A DNA stretch of 64,000 bases from NCBI RefSeq assembly GCF_900105025.1, contig NZ_LT629759.1:682001-746000 (forward strand). The letters run 5' to 3'. The notes beneath the pieces were generated by a model, which saw only the letters and a list, made by a program, of their open reading frames with translations, did not search any database and was not told the origin of the DNA. Origin of the DNA: Parafannyhessea umbonata (GTDB taxonomy: Bacteria > Actinomycetota > Coriobacteriia > Coriobacteriales > Atopobiaceae). This document shows, in pieces, positions 18,353 through 26,086 of this stretch; position 1 is the stretch's first letter, and each line of letters opens with the position of its first letter. Made by a program: the position numbers and the translations under genes.

Positions 18353-18398
18353 AAAGGTGGGCCAGCCTCCGACTTCTCGGGGACCGGCCCACCTTTTT
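18353..18398 (+). terminator. Intrinsic terminator after divIVA
   Basis: AAAGGTGGGCC (18353-18363) pairs perfectly with GGCCCACCTTT (18386-18396) and the stem runs into a T-rich tract. This closes the dcw transcription unit. Confidence 0.9.
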
Positions 18399-18631
18399 CT
18401 ATGGCCACCTCCCGCGCGACGGCGCCCAGGGCGTGTCTGGTTCGACGCACGACTGCAAGTCTGATATCCGCGTGTTGGCTAACGCATTCCGACGCTTCGG
18501 CTGGGGAGCTCCGCTGGTCTAGGGTCGCGCGTGGCGAGGCCCGGCCTCGCTGCGCATAGTCGAATCGCGGGGTGCCCCACGCGCCTCGGCCGCGCCGCGC
18601 GTGCGGGAGGGTGGTTTCGCGGCTCGGCGGC
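18399..18631. other. Noncoding stretch between divIVA terminator and IS110 transposase
   Basis: No convincing gene is seen. Several short frames exist in all directions but none has a good start site or recognisable product. One end of the IS110-family element must lie here (downstream of the transposase stop), but its exact border cannot be fixed because these elements lack obvious terminal inverted repeats. Confidence 0.5.
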
Positions 18632-19717
18632 TCACCCGCAGAGGGCGAGCGCCCAGCAGAACCCGACGAGCTCGCGGGCGACGGCGACGTTGGTGACGTT
18701 GGCGCCCTTCCCCTTCGCCCTTAGGTCGAGGTACCTGCGGTGCAGCCTGCGGTTGGCCCGCGCCGCAATCCCCGCCGCCTCCGCCGGGAGCCCCGCCGAC
18801 GAGGCCACGTCGGTCTCGGAGGCCGGCGACAGGGGCCTGGCGTGGTGCCAGGCGGCCTCGACGAGGAGCCGCCTGACGTGCGAGTTGCCGGTCTTGGTGA
18901 TCCCGCCCCTCGAGGTCGTCTCGCCCGACGACGACTCCGACGGCACGAGGCCGACGTAGGACATGAGCGCCCTGGGGCTGGCGAAGCGGGAGAAGTCGCC
19001 GATCTCGACGGCGATCCCGAAGGCGGTGACGGTCGAGACGCCGCGCAGGGCGCGGAGCCTGGAGGTGACGCCGGCGAGGTCGTCGGCGCCGGACCTCTCG
19101 GCGATGGCCGAGTCGAGGCGGTCGCGGCGCTCCTCGCACTCCCTGACCTGCGCGACGTACTCCTCGAGCACGAGCCGCTCGCACGGGTCGTCGAGCTCGA
19201 TGGAGCGCAGCCACTCGCGGTGCGCCCTGGTCCACGTGGACCTGCCCTTCGGCCACACGTGGCCCTTCCTGAGCAGGAACTTCGACAGCTGGTGGCGCGC
19301 CCTCATCAGCGCCTCGCGCGCGTCCTCGCGGGCGCGGGACAGGTCGCGCGCCGCCTCCATGGCCGGCGTGGGAGGGGCGCACTCGACGAACTCTCCCACG
19401 GCCAGCAGCCTCGAGAGGAAAAGGGCGTCCCTCCTGTCGGTCTTGACGCGGTCGCCCGAGGGCCGCACCATCTTCGAGACGGCGCCCACGTGGCAGGGCA
19501 GCCCGAGGGCGACGAGCCTCCTCTGCAGGTCGAAGCCCGTGGGGCCGCTCTCGTAGAGGCAGCCCGCGGGCTGCGGCAGCGAGGCCGCCCAGGCGGCGAC
19601 CGCGCCGGGGTCGTAGCCGAACGTGCGCTGCACGACCTCGCCCGTCTCGAAGACGAACGCCGCGGCGCTGATGGAACGGGCGTGCACGTCAAGGCCGATG
19701 CTGGTAGAGTACAACAT
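18632..19717 (-). CDS. IS110-family transposase/recombinase
   Basis: 361-aa RNA-guided DEDD recombinase. The N-terminal RuvC-like domain begins with SIGLDVHARSISAA (first acidic residue Asp10) and contains KTDRRDALFLSRLL. The C-terminal Transposase_20 domain carries LRALRGVSTVTAFGI and GGITKTGNSHVRRLL with the conserved Ser. ATG 19717 follows AGGAGG at 19726-19731 (minus strand). The frame is open another 35 codons upstream, but those residues are not family-like. The GC-rich coding sequence resembles the host, and the gene is intact, so the element may be active. Confidence 0.93.
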   Translation of the reverse strand: MLYSTSIGLDVHARSISAAAFVFETGEVVQRTFGYDPGAVAAWAASLPQPAGCLYESGPTGFDLQRRLVALGLPCHVGAVSKMVRPSGDRVKTDRRDALFLSRLLAVGEFVECAPPTPAMEAARDLSRAREDAREALMRARHQLSKFLLRKGHVWPKGRSTWTRAHREWLRSIELDDPCERLVLEEYVAQVRECEERRDRLDSAIAERSGADDLAGVTSRLRALRGVSTVTAFGIAVEIGDFSRFASPRALMSYVGLVPSESSSGETTSRGGITKTGNSHVRRLLVEAAWHHARPLSPASETDVASSAGLPAEAAGIAARANRRLHRRYLDLRAKGKGANVTNVAVARELVGFCWALALCG

Positions 19718-19820
19718 GGTCGGGACCTCCTGTGAATGTGGTAAGCCGGACTCCTTCAAGACCGAGCCTAACCCACGCCGCCACTCGATGGCCACTGCTT
19801 TACAGAGTGAGGTCCCGATC
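19718..19820 (-). repeat. Inverted repeat that would sequester the transposase ribosome site
   Basis: TCGGGACCTC (19720-19729) and GAGGTCCCGA (19809-19818) are perfect 10-bp complements 79 nt apart. In the minus-strand RNA the downstream arm covers most of the AGGAGG site and the bases up to two before the transposase AUG. The intervening segment is where an IS110 bridge RNA would be expected. Confidence 0.65.
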
Positions 19821-19879
19821 ACTCTACATATCGTCTAGTCTCGCGGTCTACGACGCACGAGCGGATATAGCTACCATGT

Positions 19880-19907
19880 GGCGGGGCGTCCCTAGGGGCG
19901 TCCCGCC
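19880..19907 (+). terminator. GC-rich hairpin beside the IS element
   Basis: GGCGGG and CCCGCC enclose a further paired CGTCC/GGGGCG segment, followed on the plus strand by TTTCC. It may be a weak terminator between the IS element and the converging DUF4130 gene, or part of an IS end. There is no T tract on the minus strand. Confidence 0.4.
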
Positions 19908-19930
19908 TTTCCATGGCCCCGAGGTCGGCG

Positions 19931-20965
19931 TCATGCGCTGGGTGGGTCCGGAATATCCGCTTGCATCGCCGATTCCAGCGTGGGGTCAAGTTCTGTGAGC
20001 CCTCCCCAGAAGCGCTTGGGCATCCAGCTTGTCCGAAGGTCATACCCGCGCTGCGAGGCATCTCGTCCATCGAGACCCACGGAATCGTAGAAGCGCTTCC
20101 ACATCGCATGCATATACGTCTCTCCCTCTGCGAGGTCGGCGGCATGTTCGGACAGCTCGCGCGTCAAGCGATCGTCCAAGCGATTGACGGTGCAGCGACG
20201 GTCTCCCTCCTTGTGCATCGCGATAACGCGGTGCTTTGGGTCGAGTAGGCAGAATCGGTCACCTCGCATGCGTGCAGCGAAGTAGCTGCATGTGAGGGGA
20301 ATCGTATCCGCCTTAGGGCGAAATGACGAGAAGTACGTTCCGTCGGAAAGACGGGAGAAGCGGACGAACTGTCGTGTGCGCTCGCATTCCGAAAGGGTGT
20401 AGCGTGCAAGCCTGTCAAGCTCTGCCACGGTCTTGTCGGAGAGCATTGCCCGGATGCGGGGTCCTTCTTCGAAACCGAGACGTACGTACCTGTGGATCGT
20501 CTCAGGAACGTCTTGATTGTCGTTTGCGGCCGCGAGAGCGAGCCTCGAGGCGCAGGAACCCTTACAGTGAGAGGGGCATAGCCCGCCCTTCCTGAGGGGA
20601 CACCCCATGCTGACATGTCGCTCGAAGCCCTTGTACACGCGCCTCGAAAGCGCGGGGGAAGAGTCGAATCTCGTTTCGAGCGGTATTACCACGCGCTCGT
20701 CTAGGGCGGGTTGGATGTCCTCTGAATACGCGAGGCGCACCATGCTTGCCGGGGCGTGGGCGAGGTACACCATCCCGACACTAGCAAGAATCCCATCGAG
20801 ACTATGGCCGCAGGAGATGACGACCCGAGAGCCCTCGGAGATGCATTTCGAAATCTCTGCGACTGCGTGGCGGATGTCTTCTGGTGCGCACTGCTCGACT
20901 CTAGAAGAGCGAGAGTTGTCCCTCTGCGGAGCGACGGGCTCTGTTGTATTTACTATCGCGTGCAC
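19931..20965 (-). CDS. DUF4130 / TIGR03915-type DNA metabolism protein
   Basis: 344 aa. The family is defined by constant linkage to a radical-SAM DNA-repair protein, and in some bacteria is fused to a uracil-DNA-glycosylase-like domain. Visible features are VVISCGHSLDGILASVGMVY near the N-terminus, a Cys-rich segment (GCPLRKGGLCPSHCKGSC), DGTYFSSFRPKAD, DPKHRVIAMHKEG and the C-terminal TSWMPKRFWGGLTEL. GTG 20965 is chosen because an AGGAGG site precedes it; it overlaps the upstream gene by 65 nt, so the two are translationally coupled. Biochemical activity is not established. Confidence 0.8.
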   Translation of the reverse strand: MHAIVNTTEPVAPQRDNSRSSRVEQCAPEDIRHAVAEISKCISEGSRVVISCGHSLDGILASVGMVYLAHAPASMVRLAYSEDIQPALDERVVIPLETRFDSSPALSRRVYKGFERHVSMGCPLRKGGLCPSHCKGSCASRLALAAANDNQDVPETIHRYVRLGFEEGPRIRAMLSDKTVAELDRLARYTLSECERTRQFVRFSRLSDGTYFSSFRPKADTIPLTCSYFAARMRGDRFCLLDPKHRVIAMHKEGDRRCTVNRLDDRLTRELSEHAADLAEGETYMHAMWKRFYDSVGLDGRDASQRGYDLRTSWMPKRFWGGLTELDPTLESAMQADIPDPPSA

Positions 20966-22298
20966 TTCTCGCCACCTCCTTTCTGATGAGCTCCTCGTCG
21001 AGAGGGGCCCTTGGGTCTCGCATCCCATTGCAGCAGATGAAGTGACGTGCGCGTTTAAGAGTGATGTTGAGCATCTTTAGGTCGTCGTAGCTAAGCAGCT
21101 TGCGCCGCCTGGCCGCGACGATGCGTCGTGCGCCCATGGGTCCGATGCCGGGCACGCGAAGAAGCTCCCCAAGACTTGCGGAATTCACCTCCACAGGAAA
21201 GCGTTCCTGATGGGCGAGGGCCCAGGCGAGCTTTGGGTCAAGATCGAGGTCGAGCCACGGTGTGTCTGGGGTCGTCAACTCGTCTGCGTCGAACCCGTAG
21301 TATCTCATGAGCCAATCTGCCTGGTAGAGCCTATGCTCTCGTCTGAGGGGCACGGGGGTGGCCGAGTCTGGAAGTCGAACGTCCTCGACGACGGGCACGT
21401 AGGCAGAGAAGAAGATCCTCTTGAGGTCGAACTTCTGGTACAGGGACTTGGACAGCTGAAGAATGTGGTGGTCGCTTTCGGGTGATGCACCGATTATCAG
21501 CTGTGTCGATTGACCGGCGGGCGCAAACTTCCTCCTGCCCGAGCCAACGGGGTCGGGTGGGCGCAGCGTCATCGAGTTGGAGTTCAGGCGGAGTCCCATG
21601 TTGGTGCATGAGGGCGCCCGTTGGGCAACGTTGTTTGACGAGCGACACACAAGCGCTGCCCTTGCCGCGCCGTGGCCGGTCTCGAGAAGTCGCTTTGCCT
21701 CGCCTTGGCGGGTAGCGGTGATCTGCGCCATGGACTTGGTGATGCTTCCGGCATCCTTGTTGGGGCAGAGCTCTGCGAGGGATTTGGAGCTTGGCAGCTC
21801 GAGGTTGGCACTCATGCGGTCTGCGAGATGTCCCAGCCTGTCCAGAAGCTCGGGAGAGGTGCCGGGAATGACCTTTGCGTGGACGTAGCCGTTGAAGCGA
21901 AGATCCTCCCTAAGGACGCGGAGGCACTCGATCATCCGCTCCGTGGTTGCATCCGGCGTTCCTAAGACGCCGGAGCTGAGGAAGAGGCCCTCGATGTAGT
22001 TACGCTTATAGAAGTCGACCGTGAGCTCCGCCAGTTCGCGCGGTTCGAACGTCGCGCGCCTGCAGGACGCGCCGCAGCGATTGACACAGTACGCGCAGTC
22101 GTAGCTGCACGCGTTGCTCATGAGTACCTTCAGGAGCGTGATGCAGCGTCCGTCGCGCGAGAACGTGTGACAGAGGCCGGCACCACTTGCCAGCCCCACC
22201 TTTCCATCCTTGGGCCCCCGCGTGACCCCCGAAGACGTGCATGCGGCGTCGAATCGTGCCGCCTCTGCCAGTATGCCGAGCTTCGTGAGGGTGTCCAT
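20901..22298 (-). CDS. Radical-SAM putative DNA modification/repair protein (TIGR03916 type)
   Basis: 465 aa. The [4Fe-4S] motif of the radical-SAM domain is Cys64-x3-Cys68-x2-Cys71 (NACSYDCAYCVNRCG). The C-terminus has helix-hairpin-helix DNA-binding motifs (LLRVPGIGPMGARRIVAARR, then LSYDDLKMLNITLKRAR). This pairing with a DUF4130 gene is the conserved two-gene system inferred to act in DNA repair or modification; the reaction is unknown. ATG 22298 starts the conserved MDTLTKLGILAEAARFDAAC; the longer frame upstream would run through the promoter. A LexA-box-like palindrome lies 17-30 nt upstream. Confidence 0.88.
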   Translation of the reverse strand: MDTLTKLGILAEAARFDAACTSSGVTRGPKDGKVGLASGAGLCHTFSRDGRCITLLKVLMSNACSYDCAYCVNRCGASCRRATFEPRELAELTVDFYKRNYIEGLFLSSGVLGTPDATTERMIECLRVLREDLRFNGYVHAKVIPGTSPELLDRLGHLADRMSANLELPSSKSLAELCPNKDAGSITKSMAQITATRQGEAKRLLETGHGAARAALVCRSSNNVAQRAPSCTNMGLRLNSNSMTLRPPDPVGSGRRKFAPAGQSTQLIIGASPESDHHILQLSKSLYQKFDLKRIFFSAYVPVVEDVRLPDSATPVPLRREHRLYQADWLMRYYGFDADELTTPDTPWLDLDLDPKLAWALAHQERFPVEVNSASLGELLRVPGIGPMGARRIVAARRRKLLSYDDLKMLNITLKRARHFICCNGMRDPRAPLDEELIRKEVARSARDSKYNRARRSAEGQLSLF

Positions 22299-22314
22299 GG
22301 CTAGAATCCAATCG

Positions 22315-22328
22315 CGAACGAATGTTCT
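22315..22328 (-). promoter_or_regulatory. LexA/SOS-box-like operator
   Basis: CGAACGAATGTTCT fits the Gram-positive SOS box CGAAC-N4-GTTC with only the final base off. It sits between the extended -10 at 22343-22351 and the radical-SAM start at 22298, close to the expected transcription start, where LexA would block transcription. Confidence 0.65.
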
Positions 22329-22342
22329 AGATAGTGTGGAAG

Positions 22343-22351
22343 ATTCTAGCA
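22343..22351 (-). promoter_or_regulatory. Extended -10 promoter of the radical-SAM/DUF4130 operon
   Basis: On the minus strand the sequence reads TGCTAGAAT, an extended -10 element. A TTGACG hexamer lies upstream but at about 23-bp spacing, too far to be a normal -35. Its location just upstream of the SOS-like box supports promoter function. Confidence 0.5.
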
Positions 22352-22530
22352 CAGATGGGTACACGTGTTCGCGTCAAGTTCGGCAGATGTGGCGACGCGG
22401 TTGCGTCTTGGGTCGGCCGAAAGCACGATTATCGAACCGACGCGCCGTTTGCGAACAAGTCGCGGGCACGTCGTCGCGGAGCGTTATCCTGCGAACAAGG
22501 AGCGGTTCCGAACACAGAGGGGTGATCGAC

Positions 22531-23082
22531 ATGAAGTTTGGCTCTAAGTCCAGTGTTGCGGTCGCGGCGGTGAGCGCCGTGCTCTTCTCGACCGCCCTGC
22601 TTACGGGGTGCGGATCCGCTGGGTCTGGCACAAAGGGTGACGTGTCGTCCTCTGCGGCGACGGCCGTCCAGAAGAAGGCGACCGAGACCTACGACTCGAT
22701 CTACGACGAGTACTCGAAGCAGATCGAGGAGGCCGCACCGAAGGCGGTGGAGGAGTTCAAGAAGCAGGCCGAGGGCAACACCGACGTCAAGAAGCTCGCG
22801 GAGGTAGCAAACGATCAGGTGGGAACGCTCGCGAAGATCATGACGGACGGCAGCAAGAAGATGGCCGAGCTGAGGGAGAAGAACGGGGACTCCTACAAGA
22901 CCTACGAGAAGAACTACAAGAAGCTCTACAAGGTCTATAGCGACAAGGCCATGGACGTATACGGTGCGTACCTGGACGTGTACGGAAAGCAGGTTCCGGG
23001 TTACAACGACCAGATGAAGCAGCAGATGATCGACCAGTACAAGGCGACCGTGCAGCAGCTGGCGCCGGCAGAGTCAGATTAG
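22531..23082 (+). CDS. Secreted lipoprotein, helical, function unknown
   Basis: 183 aa. A signal peptide (MKFGSKSSVAVAAVSAVLFS) ends in a lipobox LTGC, so the mature protein is anchored by a lipidated Cys near residue 28. The remainder is Lys/Glu/Tyr-rich and strongly helical (VQKKATETYDSIYDEYSKQI, repeated YK/YD spacing) with no recognised domain. ATG 22531 follows AGAGGGG. It is transcribed divergently from the repair operon and ends in its own terminator, so it is a single-gene unit. Confidence 0.85.
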   Translation: MKFGSKSSVAVAAVSAVLFSTALLTGCGSAGSGTKGDVSSSAATAVQKKATETYDSIYDEYSKQIEEAAPKAVEEFKKQAEGNTDVKKLAEVANDQVGTLAKIMTDGSKKMAELREKNGDSYKTYEKNYKKLYKVYSDKAMDVYGAYLDVYGKQVPGYNDQMKQQMIDQYKATVQQLAPAESD

Positions 23083-23120
23083 GTCTGCGGCAAATCCGTA
23101 GCCTGGGGTAATGAGATGGT

Positions 23121-23161
23121 GTCCGGGGGAGTGGGGTCGTGCCCGCTTCCCCCGGACTTTT
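23121..23161 (+). terminator. Intrinsic terminator after the lipoprotein gene
   Basis: GTCCGGGGGA (23121-23130) pairs perfectly with TCCCCCGGAC (23148-23157) and is followed by TTTT. Confidence 0.9.
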
Positions 23162-23173
23162 GTGCGAGAGCAG

Positions 23174-23440
23174 TTACTCGATCTTCTCGAACACCATGGT
23201 CGCCTGTATGCGGTCGCCGCCACCGAAGCCCTTGCTGCCACCGCTCGCGGTGGATATGGTGTGGAGGCGGTAGCCCTTTGCCGCCTGGGTGTTGATGACG
23301 TCCTCTAGTTCCGTGAGGTTGCCCGAGCCGGTGCCGAAGAGTTTCTCCTTAAGTGTTACCTGCAATACGACGTAGTGGTAGCTCTGGCCTGACGCTATCG
23401 AGTACGAGGACTCGTGGCGCATGTCATCGATAAATCCCAT
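23174..23440 (-). CDS. DUF4177 family small protein
   Basis: 88 aa, start ATG 23440 behind GGAG. The DUF4177 pattern is visible: YHYVVLQVTL, then LTELEDVINTQAAKGYRLHT and a final QATMVFEKIE strand. The inserted Gly-rich loop GGSKGFGGGDR is also typical. These small alpha/beta proteins have no known function. The gene converges with the lipoprotein gene, and the terminator between them lies 13 nt from its stop. Confidence 0.75.
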   Translation of the reverse strand: MGFIDDMRHESSYSIASGQSYHYVVLQVTLKEKLFGTGSGNLTELEDVINTQAAKGYRLHTISTASGGSKGFGGGDRIQATMVFEKIE

Positions 23441-23611
23441 GGGCGCTCCAATCACCAAACGTTGATAGCTTCTATCTGCATTCCGCAGGCATTTCGTTCC
23501 GATTCGCATCCATGCCGTTGAGGGCTGTCGGATCGATTCTGGCGGCATGCTTTTCGGAGATTGCCAAGGCCCACTCAAACCTAGGGGACGGGACCCATAT
23601 GTGTGTACTTC

Positions 23612-23982
23612 AAAAAAAGGTAATAGCGAAGTGGGCCGGTGAGCCGGGTTCTGTCGTGGACGATCATTTATCTACTGACGCCGTTACCGACGCCCTCTAG
23701 CTCGCAACCCGAGCGCAGTGCGGGCCACACCATGGCGCTCCTATTTGCGATTGCTCCGGAGGGGGCTTGCCAAGCCGCCGTATCGCTACGACGCTGGTAG
23801 TCTCTTACACTACCGTTTCAGCTTTTCTCTCACTCGCTTGCGCGAGCAGCGGGAGTCTTCTTTTCTGCGGCGCTTTCCGTCGGGTCACCCCGCCAGGCCG
23901 TTAGCCTGCCTCCTGCCCTGTGGAGCCCGGACTTTCCTCATGACGCTTGCGCGCCCCGCGATCGTCTGGCCCACTTCGCTCA
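23612..23982 (-). ncRNA. rnpB: RNase P RNA, bacterial class A
   Basis: Catalytic RNA of RNase P, which matures tRNA 5' ends. On the minus strand the conserved 5' region GAGGAAAGTCCGGGCTCC and the 3' region ACAGAACCCGGCTCACCGG are present. The P1 helix is complete: GCGAAGTGGGCC near the 5' end pairs with GGCCCACTTCGC near the 3' end. The run of T (A7 on the plus strand, 23613-23619) right after P1 serves as terminator. Ends are accurate to a few bases. Confidence 0.95.
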
Positions 23983-23986
23983 CGCG

Positions 23987-24017
23987 ATTGTACCAGACGG
24001 CCATGCGGTGGGGGCAA
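23987..24017 (-). promoter_or_regulatory. rnpB promoter
   Basis: The minus strand reads TGGTACAAT (extended -10; TACAAT at 23992-23987) with TTGCCC 19 bp upstream as a weak -35. Its position 5-10 nt before the RNase P 5' end fits a start at P1. Confidence 0.6.
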
Positions 24018-24104
24018 ATCGGTACAATGTTTGCGAATAAGACATGATTGGCACGAGAGCCTCCCGGCGCCGTTTGCCGTGGGGGGGCGATTGATGGGGT
24101 GCGG

Positions 24105-24626
24105 ATGGGATTGTTGCAGAGGGTGCTGGGACCACGCGTCGAGGTTCCAGCTGATCTGGAGGTGGACGCGGCTCCTGGACAGGTGCTTGCGCCCGTGGGC
24201 GGCAAGGCGGTACCGCTTTCGGAGGTGCCGGACCCCGTGTTCGCCACCGGGGGCCTTGGGGCGGGCATGGCAATAGAACCTGACGGGGGCACGGTCTTCT
24301 CACCTGTAGACGGCGTGGTGACGGTGACCGCGGGCACGCGTCACGCCATAGGCGTCACGGACGAGAAGGGCGCGGACGTCTTGGTTCACATAGGTGTGGA
24401 CACGGTGTCGCTGAGGGGTAGCGGCTTTGCGTACTTCGTGCGCAAGGGGGACCGCGTGCGTGCCGGCCAGGCGCTCATGTCGTTTGACCCGGAGCTGATA
24501 CGCGAGAGCGGGCTTGACTCCCACGTGGTCGTCGTCGTTACGAACACGGAGGACCTCGCCGCGGTGACGCCGGTGGTGCCTGGCATGATTGACGCGGGGG
24601 ACCTCGCGATTGCTATCGAATACTAG
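24105..24626 (+). CDS. crr: PTS glucose-type EIIA protein (Crr-like)
   Basis: Phosphocarrier of the sugar phosphotransferase system, 173 aa. The EIIA-Glc fold is recognisable from VLAPVGGKAVPLSEVPDPVF, GTVFSPVDGVV, the first active-site His in GTRHAIGV (His80) and the phosphorylated His in VLVHIGVDTV (His95). ATG 24105 gives the expected N-terminus; the frame is open to 24048, and the upstream ribosome site is weak. No EIIB/EIIC partner is adjacent, so it is a stand-alone IIA that can serve several permeases or act in regulation. TACAAT at 24023-24028 may be its -10. Confidence 0.88.
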   Translation: MGLLQRVLGPRVEVPADLEVDAAPGQVLAPVGGKAVPLSEVPDPVFATGGLGAGMAIEPDGGTVFSPVDGVVTVTAGTRHAIGVTDEKGADVLVHIGVDTVSLRGSGFAYFVRKGDRVRAGQALMSFDPELIRESGLDSHVVVVVTNTEDLAAVTPVVPGMIDAGDLAIAIEY

Positions 24627-24635
24627 GAGCTCCTC

Positions 24636-25274
24636 ATGCAGCGAAGCTATCAGACCATGGCGGCGGGCCCGGAGGTCACGGGCGAGTTCGAGGATCGCAG
24701 GAGTCGCTTCATCGCGCAGCTTGCGCACGTGGAGAGCGGGGCGGAGGCGGAGCGCTTCATCCAGGAGGTGCGGGCTCGGCACCACGACGCCAGGCACAAC
24801 GTGCCGGCGTGGATTCTGGCGGACGGGCGCGAGCGATGCTCGGACGACGGCGAGCCGCAGCGCACGTCCGGCATGCCGACGCTCGAGGTGCTTCGTGGCG
24901 CCGGCCTAAAGAACGTGTGCTGCGTGACCACGCGCTACTTTGGCGGGACGCTCCTGGGGCCGGGCGGCTTGGTGCGGGCGTACACCGCCGCGGCGCAGAA
25001 CGCGGTTGCGGCGGCGCGCGAGGCGGGGCAGATCGTGACGATGACCATGGTCACGAAGGTGACGTGCGTCATCCCGTACTCCGCTTACGGGCGGGTGGAG
25101 CGGCTCGTGGCGGACTGCAGGGGCAAGGTGCACGACACGGTGTTCGCGGAGGACGTGCAGATGAACTGCGTGTTCGTGACGGGCGACGAGGCCGCGTTCA
25201 CGTCCGCGATGCTGGAGCTCGCAAACGGCGAGGACCTGTGCCACGTGGGCGAGCCCATGTTTGCGGAGTTCTAG
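24636..25274 (+). CDS. YigZ/IMPACT family protein
   Basis: 212 aa. The UPF0029 N-terminal domain shows EDRRSRFIAQLAHV, ARHNVPAWIL, the SDDGEPQRTSGMPTLEVL signature and TTRYFGGTLLGPGGLVRAYT. A smaller C-terminal domain follows. The family is widespread, related to eukaryotic IMPACT, and without a settled bacterial function. It begins 9 nt after crr and is likely co-transcribed. Confidence 0.9.
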   Translation: MQRSYQTMAAGPEVTGEFEDRRSRFIAQLAHVESGAEAERFIQEVRARHHDARHNVPAWILADGRERCSDDGEPQRTSGMPTLEVLRGAGLKNVCCVTTRYFGGTLLGPGGLVRAYTAAAQNAVAAAREAGQIVTMTMVTKVTCVIPYSAYGRVERLVADCRGKVHDTVFAEDVQMNCVFVTGDEAAFTSAMLELANGEDLCHVGEPMFAEF

Positions 25275-25322
25275 CGGCCGCACCGGCGGCGTGCGGGTGA
25301 GGGCCGATGCGGCCGCGCTTGG

Positions 25323-25991
25323 CTAGAACGAGAGCCCGCGCGCCAGAAGGTCTTGCTCGAGCGCGCCCGCGTCCGTGAAGAGGTGACCGTGCATGCCGGC
25401 CGCACGCGCGCCGCGCACGTTGTCCGCGTTGTCGTCCACGAAGAGGCAGCGCGCGGGGTCGAGCCCGTACTCGCCCGCAAGCATGTGGTAGATGCGCGGG
25501 TCCGGCTTCATGAGGCGCACGAACGAGGACACGAGCCAGCCGTCCATGTGCGAGAACGCGGGGATGGAGTCCTTGAACGCCATGAAGCTCGTCCCGGCGT
25601 TCGAGAGCAGGTAGCAGCCGTAGCCGGCATCGTGCAGGCGCGCCACCAGCTCGTTTGTGCCCGGGACGACGGTGCGGTGGCGCCACCAGCCGTGCAGGCA
25701 CTCGTGCAGCGCGCCGTGCAGGCGCTCTGGCAGGAGCTCTCGCGACACGCGCTCCATGGTGTCGTCGTCAATCGCCCCGGCATCCAGAAGCGCCCAGGAC
25801 GGGTGCGAGAAGAGCGCGGCGTCAAGGGCCCGCGCGTCGTCTTCGCATGAGGTGAACTTTCGGGCGAACTCGATGCCGCTAAAGCGCATGAGCACGCCGC
25901 CCATGTCGAATATCACGTTTTGTATGGCGGCCTCGGCCGAGGAAGGCGCGTCCTTCTCGCCCGCGGCGTTGCCAACGCTTGAGCCTGCCAT
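25323..25991 (-). CDS. HAD-superfamily hydrolase (HAD-IA type)
   Basis: 222 aa, start ATG 25991 after AGGAGG; the frame stays open upstream through another gene's shadow. HAD motifs: I, VIFDMGGVLM (nucleophile Asp, with Gly replacing the second Asp as in many YihX-like phosphatases); II, LLSNAG; III, Lys in MKPDPRIYHMLAGEYG; IV, LFVDDNADNVRGA. The cap is the short helical kind. The likely activity is a small-molecule phosphatase with unknown substrate. It lies downstream of pepC on the same strand. Confidence 0.88.
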   Translation of the reverse strand: MAGSSVGNAAGEKDAPSSAEAAIQNVIFDMGGVLMRFSGIEFARKFTSCEDDARALDAALFSHPSWALLDAGAIDDDTMERVSRELLPERLHGALHECLHGWWRHRTVVPGTNELVARLHDAGYGCYLLSNAGTSFMAFKDSIPAFSHMDGWLVSSFVRLMKPDPRIYHMLAGEYGLDPARCLFVDDNADNVRGARAAGMHGHLFTDAGALEQDLLARGLSF

Positions 25992-26086
25992 GCTGCCTCC
26001 TTGTGGGAGCGGCCGCCCCAGGGGACGGCCGCGCTGATCGATGCTTGTGGGCGCCTGTGGGATTGGCGCCTTGTGCGTGCGGGACG

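Larger units (their letters stand above)
18632..19820 (-). mobile_element. IS110-family insertion sequence (borders approximate)
   Basis: A single DEDD-type transposase gene with a long noncoding leader on its 5' side (19718 to about 19850), the organisation of the IS110 subgroup in which that leader is transcribed as the bridge RNA. The coordinates cover the transposase and the leader hairpin only. True ends probably extend up to roughly 100 nt on each side. No flanking direct repeat was identified. Confidence 0.75.

Noticed and set aside
18341-18559. Plus-strand open frame after divIVA
   Set aside because: It starts inside the terminator hairpin, has no ribosome site and no recognisable product.
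18741-19735. Plus-strand frame of about 330 aa across the IS110 transposase
   Set aside because: Antisense shadow of the transposase; low-complexity Arg/Gly/Pro sequence.
19880-19907. A CRISPR repeat or tRNA-like element at the hairpin near 19.9 kb
   Set aside because: Single copy, no spacer array and no tRNA arms; it is a plain GC-rich hairpin. No CRISPR arrays or tRNAs were found anywhere in the window.
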